Source of the DNA: Iris pallida | Taxonomy: Eukaryota; Streptophyta; Magnoliopsida; Asparagales; Iridaceae | Assembly (NCBI GenBank): GCA_029216955.1 | Contig: JANAVB010023996.1 | Location: forward strand, 16,916,142 to 16,980,141 | DNA: 64,000 bases | Reading direction: 5' to 3' | Shown here: positions 33,894 to 46,341 of the stretch, one piece after another | How the letters are laid out: every line of letters starts with the position of its first letter | Numbering within the stretch: position 1 is the first letter of the stretch | Program-made: the position numbers and the translations under genes | The notes under the pieces: model-generated | Databases searched by the model: none | Told to the model about the DNA's origin: nothing | What the model saw: the letters and a program-made list of their open reading frames with translations, nothing else

Positions 33894-34179
33894 GCCATTT
33901 GGCACGCCTTTTATGTTTCAGAGAGAGAGAGCTTGAGCGATTTGTAATATCGGCCTAGCGCCGCTTGTAACTTCTTGAATATCAATAAAGAGTTTGATTT
34001 CGTATTCAACTTGTGTTCATTTACTTTCCGCTACAAATGGGGACACTCTGTGCGACTCTGTGGCCTAGTAATTAAATCGGCCGTTTCTGGACTTGGCCTT
34101 GCACGGGCGCAATCTAGGCCCGTGCGGCATCACGCCTTAGCGAGGACGATCGCTCCTACGGGAGCGGGGATTGACAGAT

Positions 34180-34191
34180 TGGTATCAGAGC
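34180..34191 (+). promoter_or_regulatory. Primer binding site of C, initiator tRNA-Met type
   Basis: TGGTATCAGAGC lies three bases after the LTR end. It is the classic complement of the 3' end of plant initiator methionine tRNA, used by many plant gypsy and copia elements. Confidence 0.93.
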
Positions 34192-37059
34192 ACGGCTTTA
34201 CGTCCTTGGACTTCATGTCGATTTCTCAGTTTTGAAAGCTCGGTTGGAAGAAAAGAAGTATACGCTCTCTCTCGCTGTGCCTTGGGATGTTCCATACAAT
34301 AAGTCTAATACTTTCAAAAGCTCGTACAAGTACTCGGTTGCACGGGATCGATAGGCGAAGGCCTTTGTGCCGAACGACGTTAAACATGACTCGATTGAGA
34401 ACACATGCAAAGTTAACATGTCTCGTACGTGCCTAACTAGTCTTGCGTTGACCCTAGCAACTGAGCGTGCAAAACATGAATATAGTCCATGCGGGATGGT
34501 TAAGCGGTACAACTTAGTCCGCGTGTCGCGCACCTCGACTCTTGGGTGCAATCGGGTTGCGAGCGATATCAAGTATCGCTCGATCGAGAACGGAGATACA
34601 CTTTGAGTGTATATCGATAGGAACGCTATCGAGTTAACGCTTAGGCGTACGCGAATGATTGACTTGGATTTTGAGGACTCGTGTGAACGACTTAGTACGT
34701 CGAGACGACGTAAGCGAGTATGCTAGAGATTCGTCGAACGAATCTGAAGGATATCTTAGTGCATGGCGCGAACGTGATTGAGGATTAGACCGTATGGCTT
34801 GAACCCGAGTGGTGTATGTGATGGGTTCGAAGAAGAATAAGAATGAGTGTCAACGACTAGTCGAGTGGCTCGAACCCTGAGTGGTGTATGGACGTTATAG
34901 AAATTGTTCGAGCGAGACTAAAGGATTAACGGATAGAACGAGTATGTCGGCGAAGCGATGCAATCGCGCAAAGCTCTAGAACATGTCACGTTTAGTTGGC
35001 CGTGACTTTAAAAGTCCCGAACGAGATGTCGCTGGACAACTTGTGAATGGGTAACGCGTGTTAGAAATGATTCGGAACGATGGATAAAAAATAGATGGTC
35101 TTGATCGAGGAAACTTAGAGGAACGTGCGTGCGATGTCGAATTGATGCAAATGAAATGTGACTTGAGTTTTGAATAACGATCTTGAAACGAGCTTTGAGG
35201 AAAAGCGGCTGAACTTGATCTTGAGTATCGGGAAAAAAAATTGAGGAATATCCAACTCGGACAACAGCATCAACGCGCGACTCGAAATTGGTTGCAAAAG
35301 AAGATCGTCAGGTTACACATATCGTCGATGGTATTGAGGCGTATCAAAGATCGATATGCGATAACTCGGGGGTACTCTGACTCGGCAAATGACGATCGTG
35401 CAAATGTCATTGTTCCGATAGATGTTATAATCAGGATATTGAAATGTGTCGAGGAAAAGGACAAACTTGGCTCGAGGATTTTCTGGCTGAACAAATGACG
35501 GGTAAACCATCGAATTGAAATCTTGACTTGGATGAAATGAAATGCTTGGATTTACTTCGACGATAACCCCAACGTCGACATTCTTGTCTTATGCGAGCGC
35601 AACTCCAGCCTCGCACATGCGTCGCGCCGATTAGGGCGATCACTCCGCGTGAGCACTGGTATGGTGATTCATCCAGCGGGGGTGATCAAACTTGCACGGC
35701 GTGGCAATACGATTGCTTCGACTTGTGGTTTGACGCGAAGATGACTTGAGAATGATTCGGTGTGCTTGAATGATGAAGTTTGAGGATTGAGTAGGTCCAA
35801 TCCGCGTATCGAGAATGAATCAGTCTAGACGTAAGCAAGAGTTACGCCCCGAGTGAGAATGATTATTCCGCGAGAGCGTTGCATGGTGATTCATGAACCA
35901 CCGTGGATAATCGGACTCGCGTGAGATTGGGGCGCAACGTATTGTCAAGCTAGATGAACTCGTGATCGAATACATGAATTGGAAAGAATGGATATGTGAA
36001 GTATGTGATCAGAATGAATTCGGATATACGCGGCGAATGCCTTGACGAGAATAGGTGATCGTGCTCGATGTTTAGAAATCTGAGTGACGCGTGCTTGGGT
36101 AGAAAATCCCGTACTACCGACTTTGGTTTGACCCTAGGATTGGGGTCAGTGTTGGCATTATTGTTGGGGAACTATGATTCCAATCCTGACATTGACTTAG
36201 CCTCGAAAAAGATGGCCTAGCGGTTAGGCGAGACGCCCCTGTTTCATGTGTCAGCAATCAAAGGATTGATCTTGAGGATTGGCATGAATGGATAGCATAA
36301 ATCACGAATGTAGGAAACCCTGCTCACGAGACTCGGCTGACATGCATATATTTCAGGGACGCTTGAGTATGTGCACGATGCGACTCGAGTGAGAATGACA
36401 AACTCACTATCCTGCGGCTTGGCTGAATGCATGTATTTTGGGGACGCTTGGAATGCGTGCACGATCCAACCAAGTGATACGTTGAGTTCTAGCACGACTT
36501 GGGGAGTGAACGAGTATCGTGAACGTAAAATCGTGCTAGTAAAAGTTGGTATAACGAAGTGAAGCATTGATAAGGAAGTTATGCTCGACGATAGTGCAAT
36601 ACTTGGTCTTGAATTGGACGAGAATTTACTTGACTTGGTCGACCCCGCTAAGAAGAAATCATACTGATTTCATGAACGAGAACGCTTGAGAAGCGAGTCG
36701 GGTTATCTCGATGACCGAGATGAACGAAAAGTGAATTTGCCTCAGCCTTCGACCCGCACATTTGACGAATTACAATGTGCCTCGTGTAACCATTCCAGTT
36801 CCAGGACACGTCAAAATGGCAACCAAGACAAAGAAATACTCGAATTGAATAAGTACAATCAACTCTAAAATGAATGAAAGGCTATTCGATAAAATCGACC
36901 CAACGCGTGCGACACGGAACTTAGAAAGATATCAAGTATGGTTCGATGTCGTCGAACGATAGGACCGCTCGATGAAATTGACTAAGAAACACGGAGACAC
37001 GAGTTAAGAAATGGTAGGATGACCTGCACTCAGAAAGTCTCGAGGACGAGACTTATTTT

Positions 37060-37072
37060 GAGTGGTGTATTA
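37060..37072 (+). other. Polypurine-type tract of C
   Basis: GAGTGGTGTATTA just before the 3' LTR is a weak purine tract, less pure than those of A or B, after TCTCGAGGACGAGAC. Confidence 0.6.
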
Positions 37073-39265
37073 TGTAGTGACCCGCTCCGCCCTAGCGGAA
37101 CGCCGATTCCAAACGGCGCGTGCAACGACTCAAAACGAGCCGTCGACCCGAAGAGTTGCCTCGACCCGATGAAGTATCGATGCAAATCGATGCAAGACTT
37201 GCATTGGCCCGACAAGATGAATCCAGACTTAGACTATCGAAGGCGCGCTCAGGAGGATCGCTCGGCCGATGCGAACATCGCTAAGGTGGGTGGCTCCGAT
37301 GAACCCGTCTGTGCTTAGCCTAGACACATAACAATGCGGACACTATCACGAGAATCGCTAGGCGATAACACCCTGCATGCTAATAAATGATTCAACGCAC
37401 CTAGCTAAGGGAATAATCCCATCTTGCATGCTTGTTTAGAACATGGAAAACAACTTGGAAATTATAGAAATGCTCGCACCGCGCTCTATGCTCGTGCTAA
37501 GGCACAAGCTCACGTTCATGTCCCTTATACATTCAAACAATGAAACAATGAATGGTTTACAACAATGAAACGGGAAGGCTATCAACATAGTCGCTCCGAG
37601 TAGAGTTTAGCAACATTGGAAGGCTATGGGACCGATGGGTCGCCAAGGCGACTCCCACACTGGGAGTTGCATAATGCGTGAAAGAGTGAATCCACGAACG
37701 AATTAATAAATACATGAATGACTCTCTGAACGAACGAACAAGTTAAAGAATAAAATGAAAGAAAGAATACATGAAAGATAAGACATGGAAGACGCTAGCG
37801 ACAGGTGTGACGGGCACGTGCAACGGGGCTCGCTACCCGCGCTGTACGGACGCCAACCTGGTCGTTAACGCATTATGGCTAAGGGTTAGCCTACGGCTCG
37901 GAGATAGCCGCTAAGTTAAAATGACAAGACAATACGAAATGGTCGTGGACAAACGGCACGGGCGATGGGGGGGAATACCGTGGCCGTCGTGTGGAAGGAT
38001 TCTGCGGCACGGGCGTTGGGGGGGTAAACCGTGGCCGGCCTAGGCAGAATCAATACGGGCTTACGGGCTGCTTGGGTGCGGGCTTGGGCACCAAGAGACG
38101 TAAGTAGCAGGGTATATTCAAGAGACTTAACGGGGTGTACCAGCCATCACCCTACGCTAAGTTGAGAATTGCCGCAGGGGAATGTCCTAAATGGCTTGTA
38201 AAGCCAGCGACCCGTGCATGTAGATTAAGTGGACTATGCTGGTGGCAATCCACGTACAAGTTCTTGCATTGAAATCAAAGTAGTCTAAGTTAAATGAACA
38301 AGTGTCTCCTGAACATGCCCGAAATGTAACACTCCTGAACATGCTTGCAAAGTAACATCCTGAACATGAACACGCTCGAAATGTAACATGCCTGAACATG
38401 CTTGAAATATACCACCCCGATCATGCTTGAAATGTGCCTCCTGAACATGCTCGAAACGTAACACTAGAACATGCCCACGACGTGCTAGAACCCGAAACAT
38501 GGACTCGCCAGTTACATTGAATGTTTACATAAATCACGTCATATTACTTCATGTTAATGTTGACTAACTTGGTTTACTTTGGACAGGGAAGGCCGGATGG
38601 TAAGTATGGGTAAGTCGTGCATGCATTTTCCATGCGACACTTGAAATCAGCAACACGAGATAGGTCATGATATGTGCCATGAAATTGATCCTAAGGCAAG
38701 ATTAGAAAGACAATGAATGATAGAGATGCACAAAAGTAAATGATACGTGTTTGGTAATGATGGCGTTGTGGGCGAGCTAGCCTCCCCACCAGTGCATAAC
38801 AATGTACTGATAACCCCACAGTCTGCTTGCAGGATACAGGAGACGCCGGCTGGTGCGGAGCTTCCATCGAACGTGTTAAGGCGCGGAGCCAACTCCGGGG
38901 CCTTGGGACGTTGCAGAAGCTGAAGCACCCTATACAGGACATAATGTATCAGAACATCGCCATGTATCCTTCCATGTTGTAAGCCATTTGGCACGCCTTT
39001 TATGTTTCAGAGAGAGAGAGCTTGAGCGATTTGTAATATCGGCCTAGCGCCGCTTGTAACTTCTTGAATATCAATAAAGAGTTTGATTTCGTATTCAACT
39101 TGTGTTCATTTACTTTCCGCTACAAATGGGGACACTCTGTGCGACTCTGTAGCCTAGTAATTAAATCGGCCGTTTCTGGACTTGGCCTTGCACGGGCGCA
39201 ATCTAGGCCCGTGCGGCATCACGCCTTAGCGAGGACGATCGCTCCTACGGGAGCGGGGCGTGACA
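37073..39265 (+). mobile_element. 3' LTR of element C (2193 bp)
   Basis: Same length as the 5' LTR and about 99.7% identical by hand count. It ends GGGCGTGACA, followed by the TSD TTAAA (39266-39270). The terminal GGGCGTGACA resembles the ends of the solo LTR and of D. It carries the second copy of the spliced ORF (38597-38599 and 38833-38982). Confidence 0.95.
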
Positions 39266-39270
39266 TTAAA
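39266..39270. repeat. TSD of element C, right copy (TTAAA)
   Basis: Identical to 31979-31983. D's LTR resumes immediately. Confidence 0.95.
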
Positions 39271-41812
39271 CCAGTAAGTAAAAGAATATAATGATAATAG
39301 ATCTCTGCTTGCTACTGGAACTCATATCACATCAAGACACTTCGGACCAACCTCCCAACCAAACAAGGACAGAAGTTGGCCCGTCATGTCCTGACATTCT
39401 GATCATCCCAGTTAGGTAACAGAGTAGGTACAGTACACAAACAAATCATCTTGAACGGCCAATCAACTACTACGGCTTGCTATTGTGAGTACCAAGTTAT
39501 CCTGGAATAATGCAATTAGGGATTCCTCAATTCTTACTATGTACGAGCAAAGCTGGTCTATCCAATCAATCAATTGCGCCAATCATGTAGTTAGACGAGT
39601 CCCAGCGGGACGCCCGTCGCTATAGTATGTACAATAATATAAGCAGATACCGTTCCCTGCCCGTGTGACAGATCTACAGTATCTGTGGGAACCAGCCGGC
39701 CTGTCGGGCACTACTAGTCCCAAGAGGGCTGCCATGTAAGAACTCGGGAATCCATTCTCTCCATGCCATCATTATTTTATTTGACTTAATAGTCCCTACG
39801 TTGAGTGAAGTCCCATGCCGTGGATCATGGTCATTCAAATGAGTACTTTCGTACGGGGTACGGTATGCATAACCCTATAACGATACCAGTACGGTTAGGT
39901 TGCAGGTCTTACATAGCGTAATGCAACAATCAAATCTAACCACGGTAATCATGCCCGACCATAAAGTACACATGCTGGTTTTTGGAAGATAAAAATAACT
40001 AAATAAATAAATAAATAATTTGAAGCCTGCATGTGCCTGTATGCCAATATCCGAGATTAGCCAGTCGATTACAATAGTTCATTATATGAACGTGTCTCAT
40101 TCGTTCAATTCAATAAGACGACTAGCCAGCCTCTTTAGTTCCAACTAGGAACGTATGATCAATTTTAGTCAAGCTAACAATTATTATCAATGGTATCAAG
40201 GCATGAAAGTCAACTAGTATTCAGTGGGGTCGAGTCTACAACCCTCAGGGTTTAATTCCAGTCAATCCGGGTATCTATAACTCAATTCATGACACATGGT
40301 ACATCCCACGTAACAATCTATAATTAATAGAAATATTAACATATCATGATTTCTCAAGTTTATGCAAAAAGGCGTAAGAATATAAAATGGACGTAAAATA
40401 TCTAATAAAATATCAATATTCAGGGCTATAGAATAGCCATACGGCTAAGTCTAATGCGGCCAGGATGGATCTTATGCGGCTAGGAAAGGAGTCGGGTTCA
40501 TGCGGCTCAGGGGGTAGAGGCACATGCGGCTGAAGAGGCAGGAACCTATGCGGCTGGTGAGTGGGACTAGCTCCCATGCGGCAAGCAGAAGGGATGTTCC
40601 ATGCGGCTAGGATGACTTGGGCTCATGCGGCCGAAAAAGGCAAGACACACGCGGTCAGCGGGAAGGATACTCATGCGGCTGGCGGGAATGAGTCCATGCG
40701 GCTCAACCAAGTCGAACCCCATGCGGCCGGGTCAAGGAGATTGCTTATGCGGCTGGCGGGGGGAGGGGAAGTTCATGCGGCTATAAGGTTCAGGACCTCA
40801 TACGGCCAGCGAGTGAGTCTGGTTCATGCGGCTGGATTTGGATAGAAATCCATGCGGTCAAGAAAGACGGGGGCGCATATGCGGTTAAGTGGGGAAAGTC
40901 CATGCGGCTAGGAGAACTCCCTATGCGGCTGGGCTCAAATGGGTCTCATGCGGCCGGGTAGAAACTTTTCATGCGGCTGAGAAGGAAACAACCCATGCGG
41001 CTGGGAATCACTTGCCGCATGAATTATTCATGCGGTCAAGTCAAGTACTGTTTTTCTTCTCCAAGTTTCAGAGAAGAAGAACACCATAAACCCAAGCTTC
41101 CAAGTTCCATAAAACCTTCATCCAGAGTCCAAATTCGAACTTCCTTAGGTCAAAATTGGGTAGAACGAAATTCTCTACAACATAGAACCATAAAAACTTG
41201 AAGATAACAAAGTTTACTAGATCAAAACCTAAGAAACCCGAAAATGTAACAAACTTAGATCTACAACAAGTTAGCCATGGAAATTGAAATTGCTAAGTAC
41301 TAAAAAGACTTAGAATCAAATAAGAAGGATGATGGAACAATAATAATGGGGATCCATCAAGAAGCAAGTTGGTACTTGCCTACGGTTTGGTAGGTGGAGA
41401 GAGAGTAATGAAGAAGAAGAAGAGGAGTAATGGTGAAGAAGTAAAGTAAATGAGGAGAGAGAAGGGAGAGGGTGACTTAAATAGAAAGGTGGTGGTAGGT
41501 GGGAGTTGGGCCGGGTCCAATGGGTCCAATAAGGCTAACCCGAAAGTAAGACTAAAGCAGGAAATGAAATACAGGAAATAAAGTACGAAAACAAAATTGC
41601 AGAAATATAATTGCAGGAAATAAATTAACATGAAAATTAAAGAGCAGCTAATAGAATTGCAGAAAAATAAAGTGCAGAGAATAAAATGCAGATAATTAAT
41701 TAACATGAAGTTATTAGGAATTTAAATACAGGATACTATATGATAAATGCTAAATAAATATATTCAGGCAATATACGTATTAAAATACGCATTCTGGGAA
41801 CGGAGAGTGACA
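39271..41812 (-). mobile_element. 3' LTR of element D, right segment
   Basis: It continues the D LTR after C and ends GAGTGACA at 41812. With the left segment, C and one TSD removed, the LTR is 3132 bp, exactly the length of the other LTR. About 46 differences separate the two by hand count, most of them transitions. It contains the CATGCGGC array, the donor (AG|GCAAGTA, minus, 41380/41379) and a TATA-like CTATTTAAG (minus, near 41480). Confidence 0.92.
40454..41040 (-). repeat. CATGCGGC motif array in the D LTR (left copy)
   Basis: About 24 copies of (C)ATGCGGC(T/C), a few with one change, spaced 21-28 bp. The spacer sequences between them are different from each other. It ends in a perfect palindrome, CCGCATGAAT-T-ATTCATGCGG (41015-41035). 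It lies inside the predicted LTR intron. Open frames reading HAA repeats come from the motif, and the variable spacing argues against coding. Confidence 0.85.
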
Positions 41813-41826
41813 TCTCTACCCACCTT
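41813..41826 (-). other. Polypurine tract of D
   Basis: On the minus strand AAGGTGGGTAGAGA immediately precedes the LTR start TGTCACTCTCC. Before it is GAAATTCCGAGGACGGAATT, the family boundary motif. Confidence 0.85.
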
Positions 41827-41982
41827 GAAAAAATTCCGTCCTCGGAATTTCAAATTCAAGCAAAATAGAAACATTGGGGCTAAACCAATCTAAGTACAAG
41901 CAATTCAATCAAGCAATCATTTTACAATGCCCATAGCAAGTAACATATATGTAAATCCATCAATCTACGATATCAAGCAATT

Positions 41983-43107
41983 CTACCCATAAGGTGATAA
42001 GCATGAGGGATCAAGACAATCAAGGTATACAGAAAAAGATATACCTTGTGAGTCAAACAGGTGTGGATACCGTGATCGGATATCATCCTCACGTTCCCAC
42101 GTTGACTCTCCCAAGGAGTGATGACCCCAAGCAACTCGGACAAGACTAATTGTACGGTTCTTGAGTATCTTCTCTCTTCGGTCCAAAATGGACACAGGCT
42201 GTTCCTCGTAAGACAGGTTGGTACCAACAACCAGCTCAGAGTGATCGAGGATATGGCTTGGGTCCGATACATACCTACGTAATTGAGATACATGAAACAC
42301 GTCATGCACCTCTCGTAACGAAGGTGGGAGGGATAAACGATAAGCAACATCGCCTATCCGATCAAGGATAACAAATGGGCCTACGTACCGCGGACTCAAT
42401 TTCCCACGAACGCCAAATCTAATGACCCCACGAGTAGGTGAGATCCGCAAGAATACGTGGTCTCCAACAGAGAACTCTAGCGGCCTACGATGCTGGTCCG
42501 CCCAATGACGATGCCGGTCCTGTGCAACTCGAAGTCGCGCTCTAATTCCCTTGACCAATTCAACTGTCTGAACAATCATTTCTGGGCCTAACATCTTCCT
42601 CTCCCCGATATCATCCCATGCTAGCGGCGATCTACACTTCTTACCATATAGTGCTTCGAATGGTGCCATCTGGATACTGGCTTGATAACTATTGTTGTAT
42701 GAGAACTCGACCAAGTGAAGGTGACTCTCCCAAGACCCTCCAAAATCTAGAGTACAAGCTCACAACATGTCTTCTAAAGTCTGAATCGTTCTTTCTGATT
42801 GCCCATCCGTCTGCGAATGGTAAGCCGTGCTAAACCTTAACTTGGTACCCAGACTATGATGTAAGCTCTTCCAGAAATGCGATGTAAAGCGGGTATCTCG
42901 ATCCGACACAATACTGACAGGGACTCCATGCTGCCTGACTATCTGTTGCATATATAACTCTGCCAACTTTTCTGTAGATTGCCCTACTCTGAAAGGAAGA
43001 AAATGTGCTACCTTTGTAAGCCGATCTACTATCACCCAAATAGCGTCCTTACCACTTGGTGATCTCGGTAAACAGGTCACAAAGTCTATTGTAATATGCT
43101 CCCATTT
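41983..43107 (-). pseudogene. Integrase core, GPY/F module and chromodomain of D (two nonsense codons)
   Basis: The polyprotein frame continues from 43107 through a TAG (W in [10 protein letters not shown] of E) and reads the DDE core: [31 protein letters not shown]. Then a TGA stands at 42757-42759, where E has CGA (Arg). The last stretch (42714-41983) has HRRPLEFSVGDHVFLRIS with no intron, the GPY/F-like segment (KLSPRYVGPFVI) and the chromodomain (EEQPVSILDRREKIL, WEREDDIRSRYPHLF). Both stops are single G:C to A:T changes. This copy is young but probably not coding-competent. Confidence 0.9.
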
Positions 43108-46100
43108 CTATTCCGGAATAGGAAGCGGTTGCAATAATCCTGCTGGCCTCTGCTGTTCTGCCTTCACTTGCTGACATACCAAGCAACGGGAAACAAATCT
43201 AGCTATCTCTCTCTTCATCCCGTTCCACCAGAAATGTTGCTTGATATCTTGGTACATCTTGGTCCCTCCAGGATGTACAGAGTACTGGGAACTGTGAGCT
43301 TCTGCCATAACTTCCTGTCTGATATCTCCACTAGGTACACATAGACGCGATCCAAACCTAAGCGTACCATCTTCATGAATTCTCATCTCCTTCCTGAGCC
43401 CTGACTCACATTCTGCCCTAAGCTTCTGAATCCTTGGGTCTTGTGCCTGAGCTGCCTTGATCCTGTCTACTAAGTCAGATTGAACTTGCAGACTCGCCAG
43501 AACTCCTACATCACTAGGAAATATAATCTCGATGCCCATCTCCTGAAGGTCCCCTAAAATGTGCTTCTGTGTTGTCAACATAAATACGCCGCCTCTTCTG
43601 CTGAGAGCGTCTGCTACCACATTAGCCTTGCCTGGATGATACTGAAGCTCCACGTCATAATCCTTGATCAACTCCAACCATCTTCTCTGCCTCATGTTCA
43701 GCTCCTTCTGAGTAAAGATGTACTTCAGACTTTTGTGGTCTGTGTACATTTCCACTCGGTCACCATATAAGTAATGCCTCCATAGCTTCAGAGCAAACAC
43801 TACTGCTGCTAACTCCAAATCATGAGTTGGGTAATTCTTCTCGTGGTCCCGAAGCTGCCTAGATGCATATGCTATCACCTTCCCGTGCTGCATAAGGACA
43901 CATCCAAGTCCTTTACCTGACGCATCACAATATACAGTAAAACCTCCGGGTCCAACTGGCAATGTAAGAATGGGCGCTGATATCAACTTTTGCTTCAGAT
44001 TCTCAAATGATGCCTGGCATTCTGTCGACCAAACAAATGGTACATCCTTCCGGGTCAAGCGGGTCATGGGTGCTGAAAGCCTTGCAAAGTCTGACACAAA
44101 CCTTCTGTAATATCCTGCCAATCCCAAGAAACTCCGTACATCTGCTACGGTCTTGGGTACTGGCCAACTCTCTACTGCTTCTACCTTCTTGGGATCCACT
44201 GCTACCCCAGCTCCTGATATGATATGTCCCAAAAATGAAATATAATCCGACCAAAACTCACACTTGCTGAGCTTGGCATACAACTGGTTCTCTCTCAAAA
44301 CCTGCAACACTTTCCTGAGATGGTCTTCATGCTCCTCTTTACTAGCAGAGTACACAAGAATGTCATCGAGAAATACTACGACAAACTGATCTAAATATGG
44401 CATAAAGATGCGATTTATCAAATCCATGAATATCGCTGGAGCATTGGTCAAACCAAACGGCATTACTAAGAACTCATAATGCCCATACTTCGACCTGAAT
44501 GCTGTCTTGGGAATATCTTCCTTCCGAACCCTCACCTGATGGTACCCAGAACGAAGATCTATCTTGGAGAAAACTCTAGCTCTGCTCAACTGATCAAATA
44601 AGTCGTCGATCCTTGGTAGTGGGTACTTGTTCTTTACTGTTGCCGCGTTAAGCTTCCTGTAGTCAATGCATAATCTGGATGATCCATCCTTCTTCCCTAC
44701 AAGTACCACTGGCGCTGCCCATGGTGACACGCTAGCTTGGATAAACTTCTTCTCCTTCAATTCCTCTATATGCTGATATACCTTGGCCTGCTCTGAATCC
44801 GCCATTCTGTAAACTCGATCTGATATCGGTTTAGTTCCAGGTACCAATTCTATGCTGAACTCAATATCTCTAATCGGTGGTAGACCTGGAAGTTCTTCGA
44901 GAAATACGTCTAGAAATTCTTCAACTACCTTCGGAATCTGAACTTCTTCCATTGCTGTTACTACTCCCTGCTCTTGCTGAGTTGCCTCTGACCTGACTAA
45001 GGTGAATCTCTCCATGCCTGAAATATCAAAAGATACACTCCCACTACGACAATCTATTGTCGCATGACTGTCTTTCAGCCAGTCCATGCCTAAGATAACG
45101 TCAAAATTTCCCACAGGAAATTCTATCAATCGGGCGGGTAAGGAATGCCCGCACACCACAATACTACATGCTAAACTAACTCTACTAACTCCCACGAGCC
45201 CATTACCAGTGAGTATATTCAACCTCCCTGGCAATGCCTCGAACTCCACTCCTAGTCGTGTCGCAAATTGTGTAGATATAAATGAATGGGATGCTCCCGA
45301 ATCAAATAATGCTACTGCGGGATATGAGGCGACGAGAATGTTACCTGCCATAACATCTCCTGATGCCAATGCCTCTTCCAAGGACAGTGTGAATGCCTGC
45401 CCTCGACCTCCTTGCTGGTTCCCATGCTGCGGCCTAGCCTGGTGCTGCTGCTGGCCCCTGCCTTGATGATGCTGGGGTGGTCTACGCTGGTGTTGCTGCA
45501 TCGGCGGCCCCTGCTGCCGAAACATCTGAGCCTGTGGAACTAACGGACGCTGTGCCAATGGTCTCACTGCCACTGCTGGTCCTCGATACTGTCCTGCCCC
45601 TGGTGCTGGCAGAGCAGGAAACTGCTGCCCTGGTCCTCCTGACCTCAAATTCATGGGACATGTGGTAACCCGATGATCTGGGTTTCCACATATCAAACAC
45701 AGTCCGTTCAATGCCCGACACACGTCTCTAGTGTGCCCCATTTTTCCGCAATAAGTGCAGCCCACCGGGGGTTGCTGGTTCTTCCTCTGTTGCTGTTGCT
45801 GCTGCCTGGGTGGTGCTGGTCCTCGTATCGCCACATCGTGGATACGAATGCCAGTGGATGGTGCTGTTGTTCGGGGCGCTGCTCCCCCTCCTCCTTCAAT
45901 CTGACTGTGGGACCTCTTCTGACCTCCAGTCCTCACTGTGATCCTCTGAATGGTGATCTCATGCCTTCGAGTCGCCGTCAATATCTCATCAAAAGTCTGG
46001 TAATTGTGCCCCTCTATTAATTGCAAGAGCTCAAGATGAAACCCTTGCTGGAACCTCATCGCCCTCTGGCGTTCCGTTGTTACCATCTCTGGGGTAAACC

Positions 46101-46341
46101 TACTCAATCTGCAGAACTCCGCTGCATAAGCATCTACCGTCTTGCCAGCCTGTCTGAGGTTGATAAACTTCTGTTGTAGCTCAAACTGTGTCACAACTCC
46201 ATAGTACTTAGTCTTGAATCTTGCTGTGAAATCGTCCCAAGCCACAGGACGTCTGATGCCTACCTCCTCTGATTCCCACCAATCATGTGCGAGATCCTGT
46301 AGTAACAACTTCACTAGATCCACGCGTTCTTCTGCCGGCAC
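43108..46341 (-). CDS. Gag-protease-RT-RNase H-integrase(N) polyprotein of D (1077-codon open frame)
   Basis: The longest intact frame in the window. Domain order: gag core ([25 protein letters not shown]), two knuckles [14 protein letters not shown] and [14 protein letters not shown] (about residues 194-229), a Gln-rich linker, protease [12 protein letters not shown] (near residue 345), RT with [11 protein letters not shown], RNase H ([25 protein letters not shown]) and the integrase HHCC module ([25 protein letters not shown]). The open frame starts inside gag, not at the true start: a TAG at 46378 (Trp in ADAWLKDIE) cuts it off. It ends at TAG 43105, also a Trp codon. Catalytic residues look intact. 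Confidence 0.92.
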   Translation of the reverse strand: MPAEERVDLVKLLLQDLAHDWWESEEVGIRRPVAWDDFTARFKTKYYGVVTQFELQQKFINLRQAGKTVDAYAAEFCRLSRFTPEMVTTERQRAMRFQQGFHLELLQLIEGHNYQTFDEILTATRRHEITIQRITVRTGGQKRSHSQIEGGGGAAPRTTAPSTGIRIHDVAIRGPAPPRQQQQQQRKNQQPPVGCTYCGKMGHTRDVCRALNGLCLICGNPDHRVTTCPMNLRSGGPGQQFPALPAPGAGQYRGPAVAVRPLAQRPLVPQAQMFRQQGPPMQQHQRRPPQHHQGRGQQQHQARPQHGNQQGGRGQAFTLSLEEALASGDVMAGNILVASYPAVALFDSGASHSFISTQFATRLGVEFEALPGRLNILTGNGLVGVSRVSLACSIVVCGHSLPARLIEFPVGNFDVILGMDWLKDSHATIDCRSGSVSFDISGMERFTLVRSEATQQEQGVVTAMEEVQIPKVVEEFLDVFLEELPGLPPIRDIEFSIELVPGTKPISDRVYRMADSEQAKVYQHIEELKEKKFIQASVSPWAAPVVLVGKKDGSSRLCIDYRKLNAATVKNKYPLPRIDDLFDQLSRARVFSKIDLRSGYHQVRVRKEDIPKTAFRSKYGHYEFLVMPFGLTNAPAIFMDLINRIFMPYLDQFVVVFLDDILVYSASKEEHEDHLRKVLQVLRENQLYAKLSKCEFWSDYISFLGHIISGAGVAVDPKKVEAVESWPVPKTVADVRSFLGLAGYYRRFVSDFARLSAPMTRLTRKDVPFVWSTECQASFENLKQKLISAPILTLPVGPGGFTVYCDASGKGLGCVLMQHGKVIAYASRQLRDHEKNYPTHDLELAAVVFALKLWRHYLYGDRVEMYTDHKSLKYIFTQKELNMRQRRWLELIKDYDVELQYHPGKANVVADALSRRGGVFMLTTQKHILGDLQEMGIEIIFPSDVGVLASLQVQSDLVDRIKAAQAQDPRIQKLRAECESGLRKEMRIHEDGTLRFGSRLCVPSGDIRQEVMAEAHSSQYSVHPGGTKMYQDIKQHFWWNGMKREIARFVSRCLVCQQVKAEQQRPAGLLQPLPIPE

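Larger units (their letters stand above)
31984..34176 (+). mobile_element. 5' LTR of element C (2193 bp)
   Basis: It runs from TGTAGTGACCC to GGGATTGACA. It has the same length as the 3' LTR (37073-39265) and I count about six differences by eye, including two in the last seven bases. It holds an imperfect GAACATGC repeat (33208-33391), a predicted intron (33511-33743), a spliced ORF ending at 33893 and a poly(A)-type signal ATCAATAAAGAG near 33980. No TATA box is obvious. Confidence 0.95.
34177..37072 (+). mobile_element. Internal region of element C: non-coding, non-autonomous
   Basis: 2896 bp between two nearly identical LTRs with no open frame above about 120 codons and no gag, protease, RT, RNase H or integrase motif on either strand. 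Base composition is rich in CG dinucleotides such as GATCGA and TCGA words. A primer site and a polypurine-type tract are present, so C can be copied only by proteins supplied from other elements. The 3' end has CTCGAGGACGAGAC, the chromovirus boundary motif. Confidence 0.9.

Noticed and set aside
34177..37072. Possible decayed gag-pol in the interior of C
   Set aside because: No knuckle, DSG, DD or DDE-type motif was seen in any frame, while the LTRs are almost identical. Decay cannot explain the absence, so the element was non-coding when it inserted.
40454..41040. Repeat array with unique spacers, like a CRISPR array
   Set aside because: The core is only 8-9 bp, the spacing is irregular, and it lies in a plant retrotransposon LTR. 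There are no cas genes. It is kept as a motif array.
40561..41201. Open frames with repeated His-Ala-Ala in the D LTR
   Set aside because: They come from CATGCGGCT cores; spacer lengths vary, so no frame is maintained across the array.
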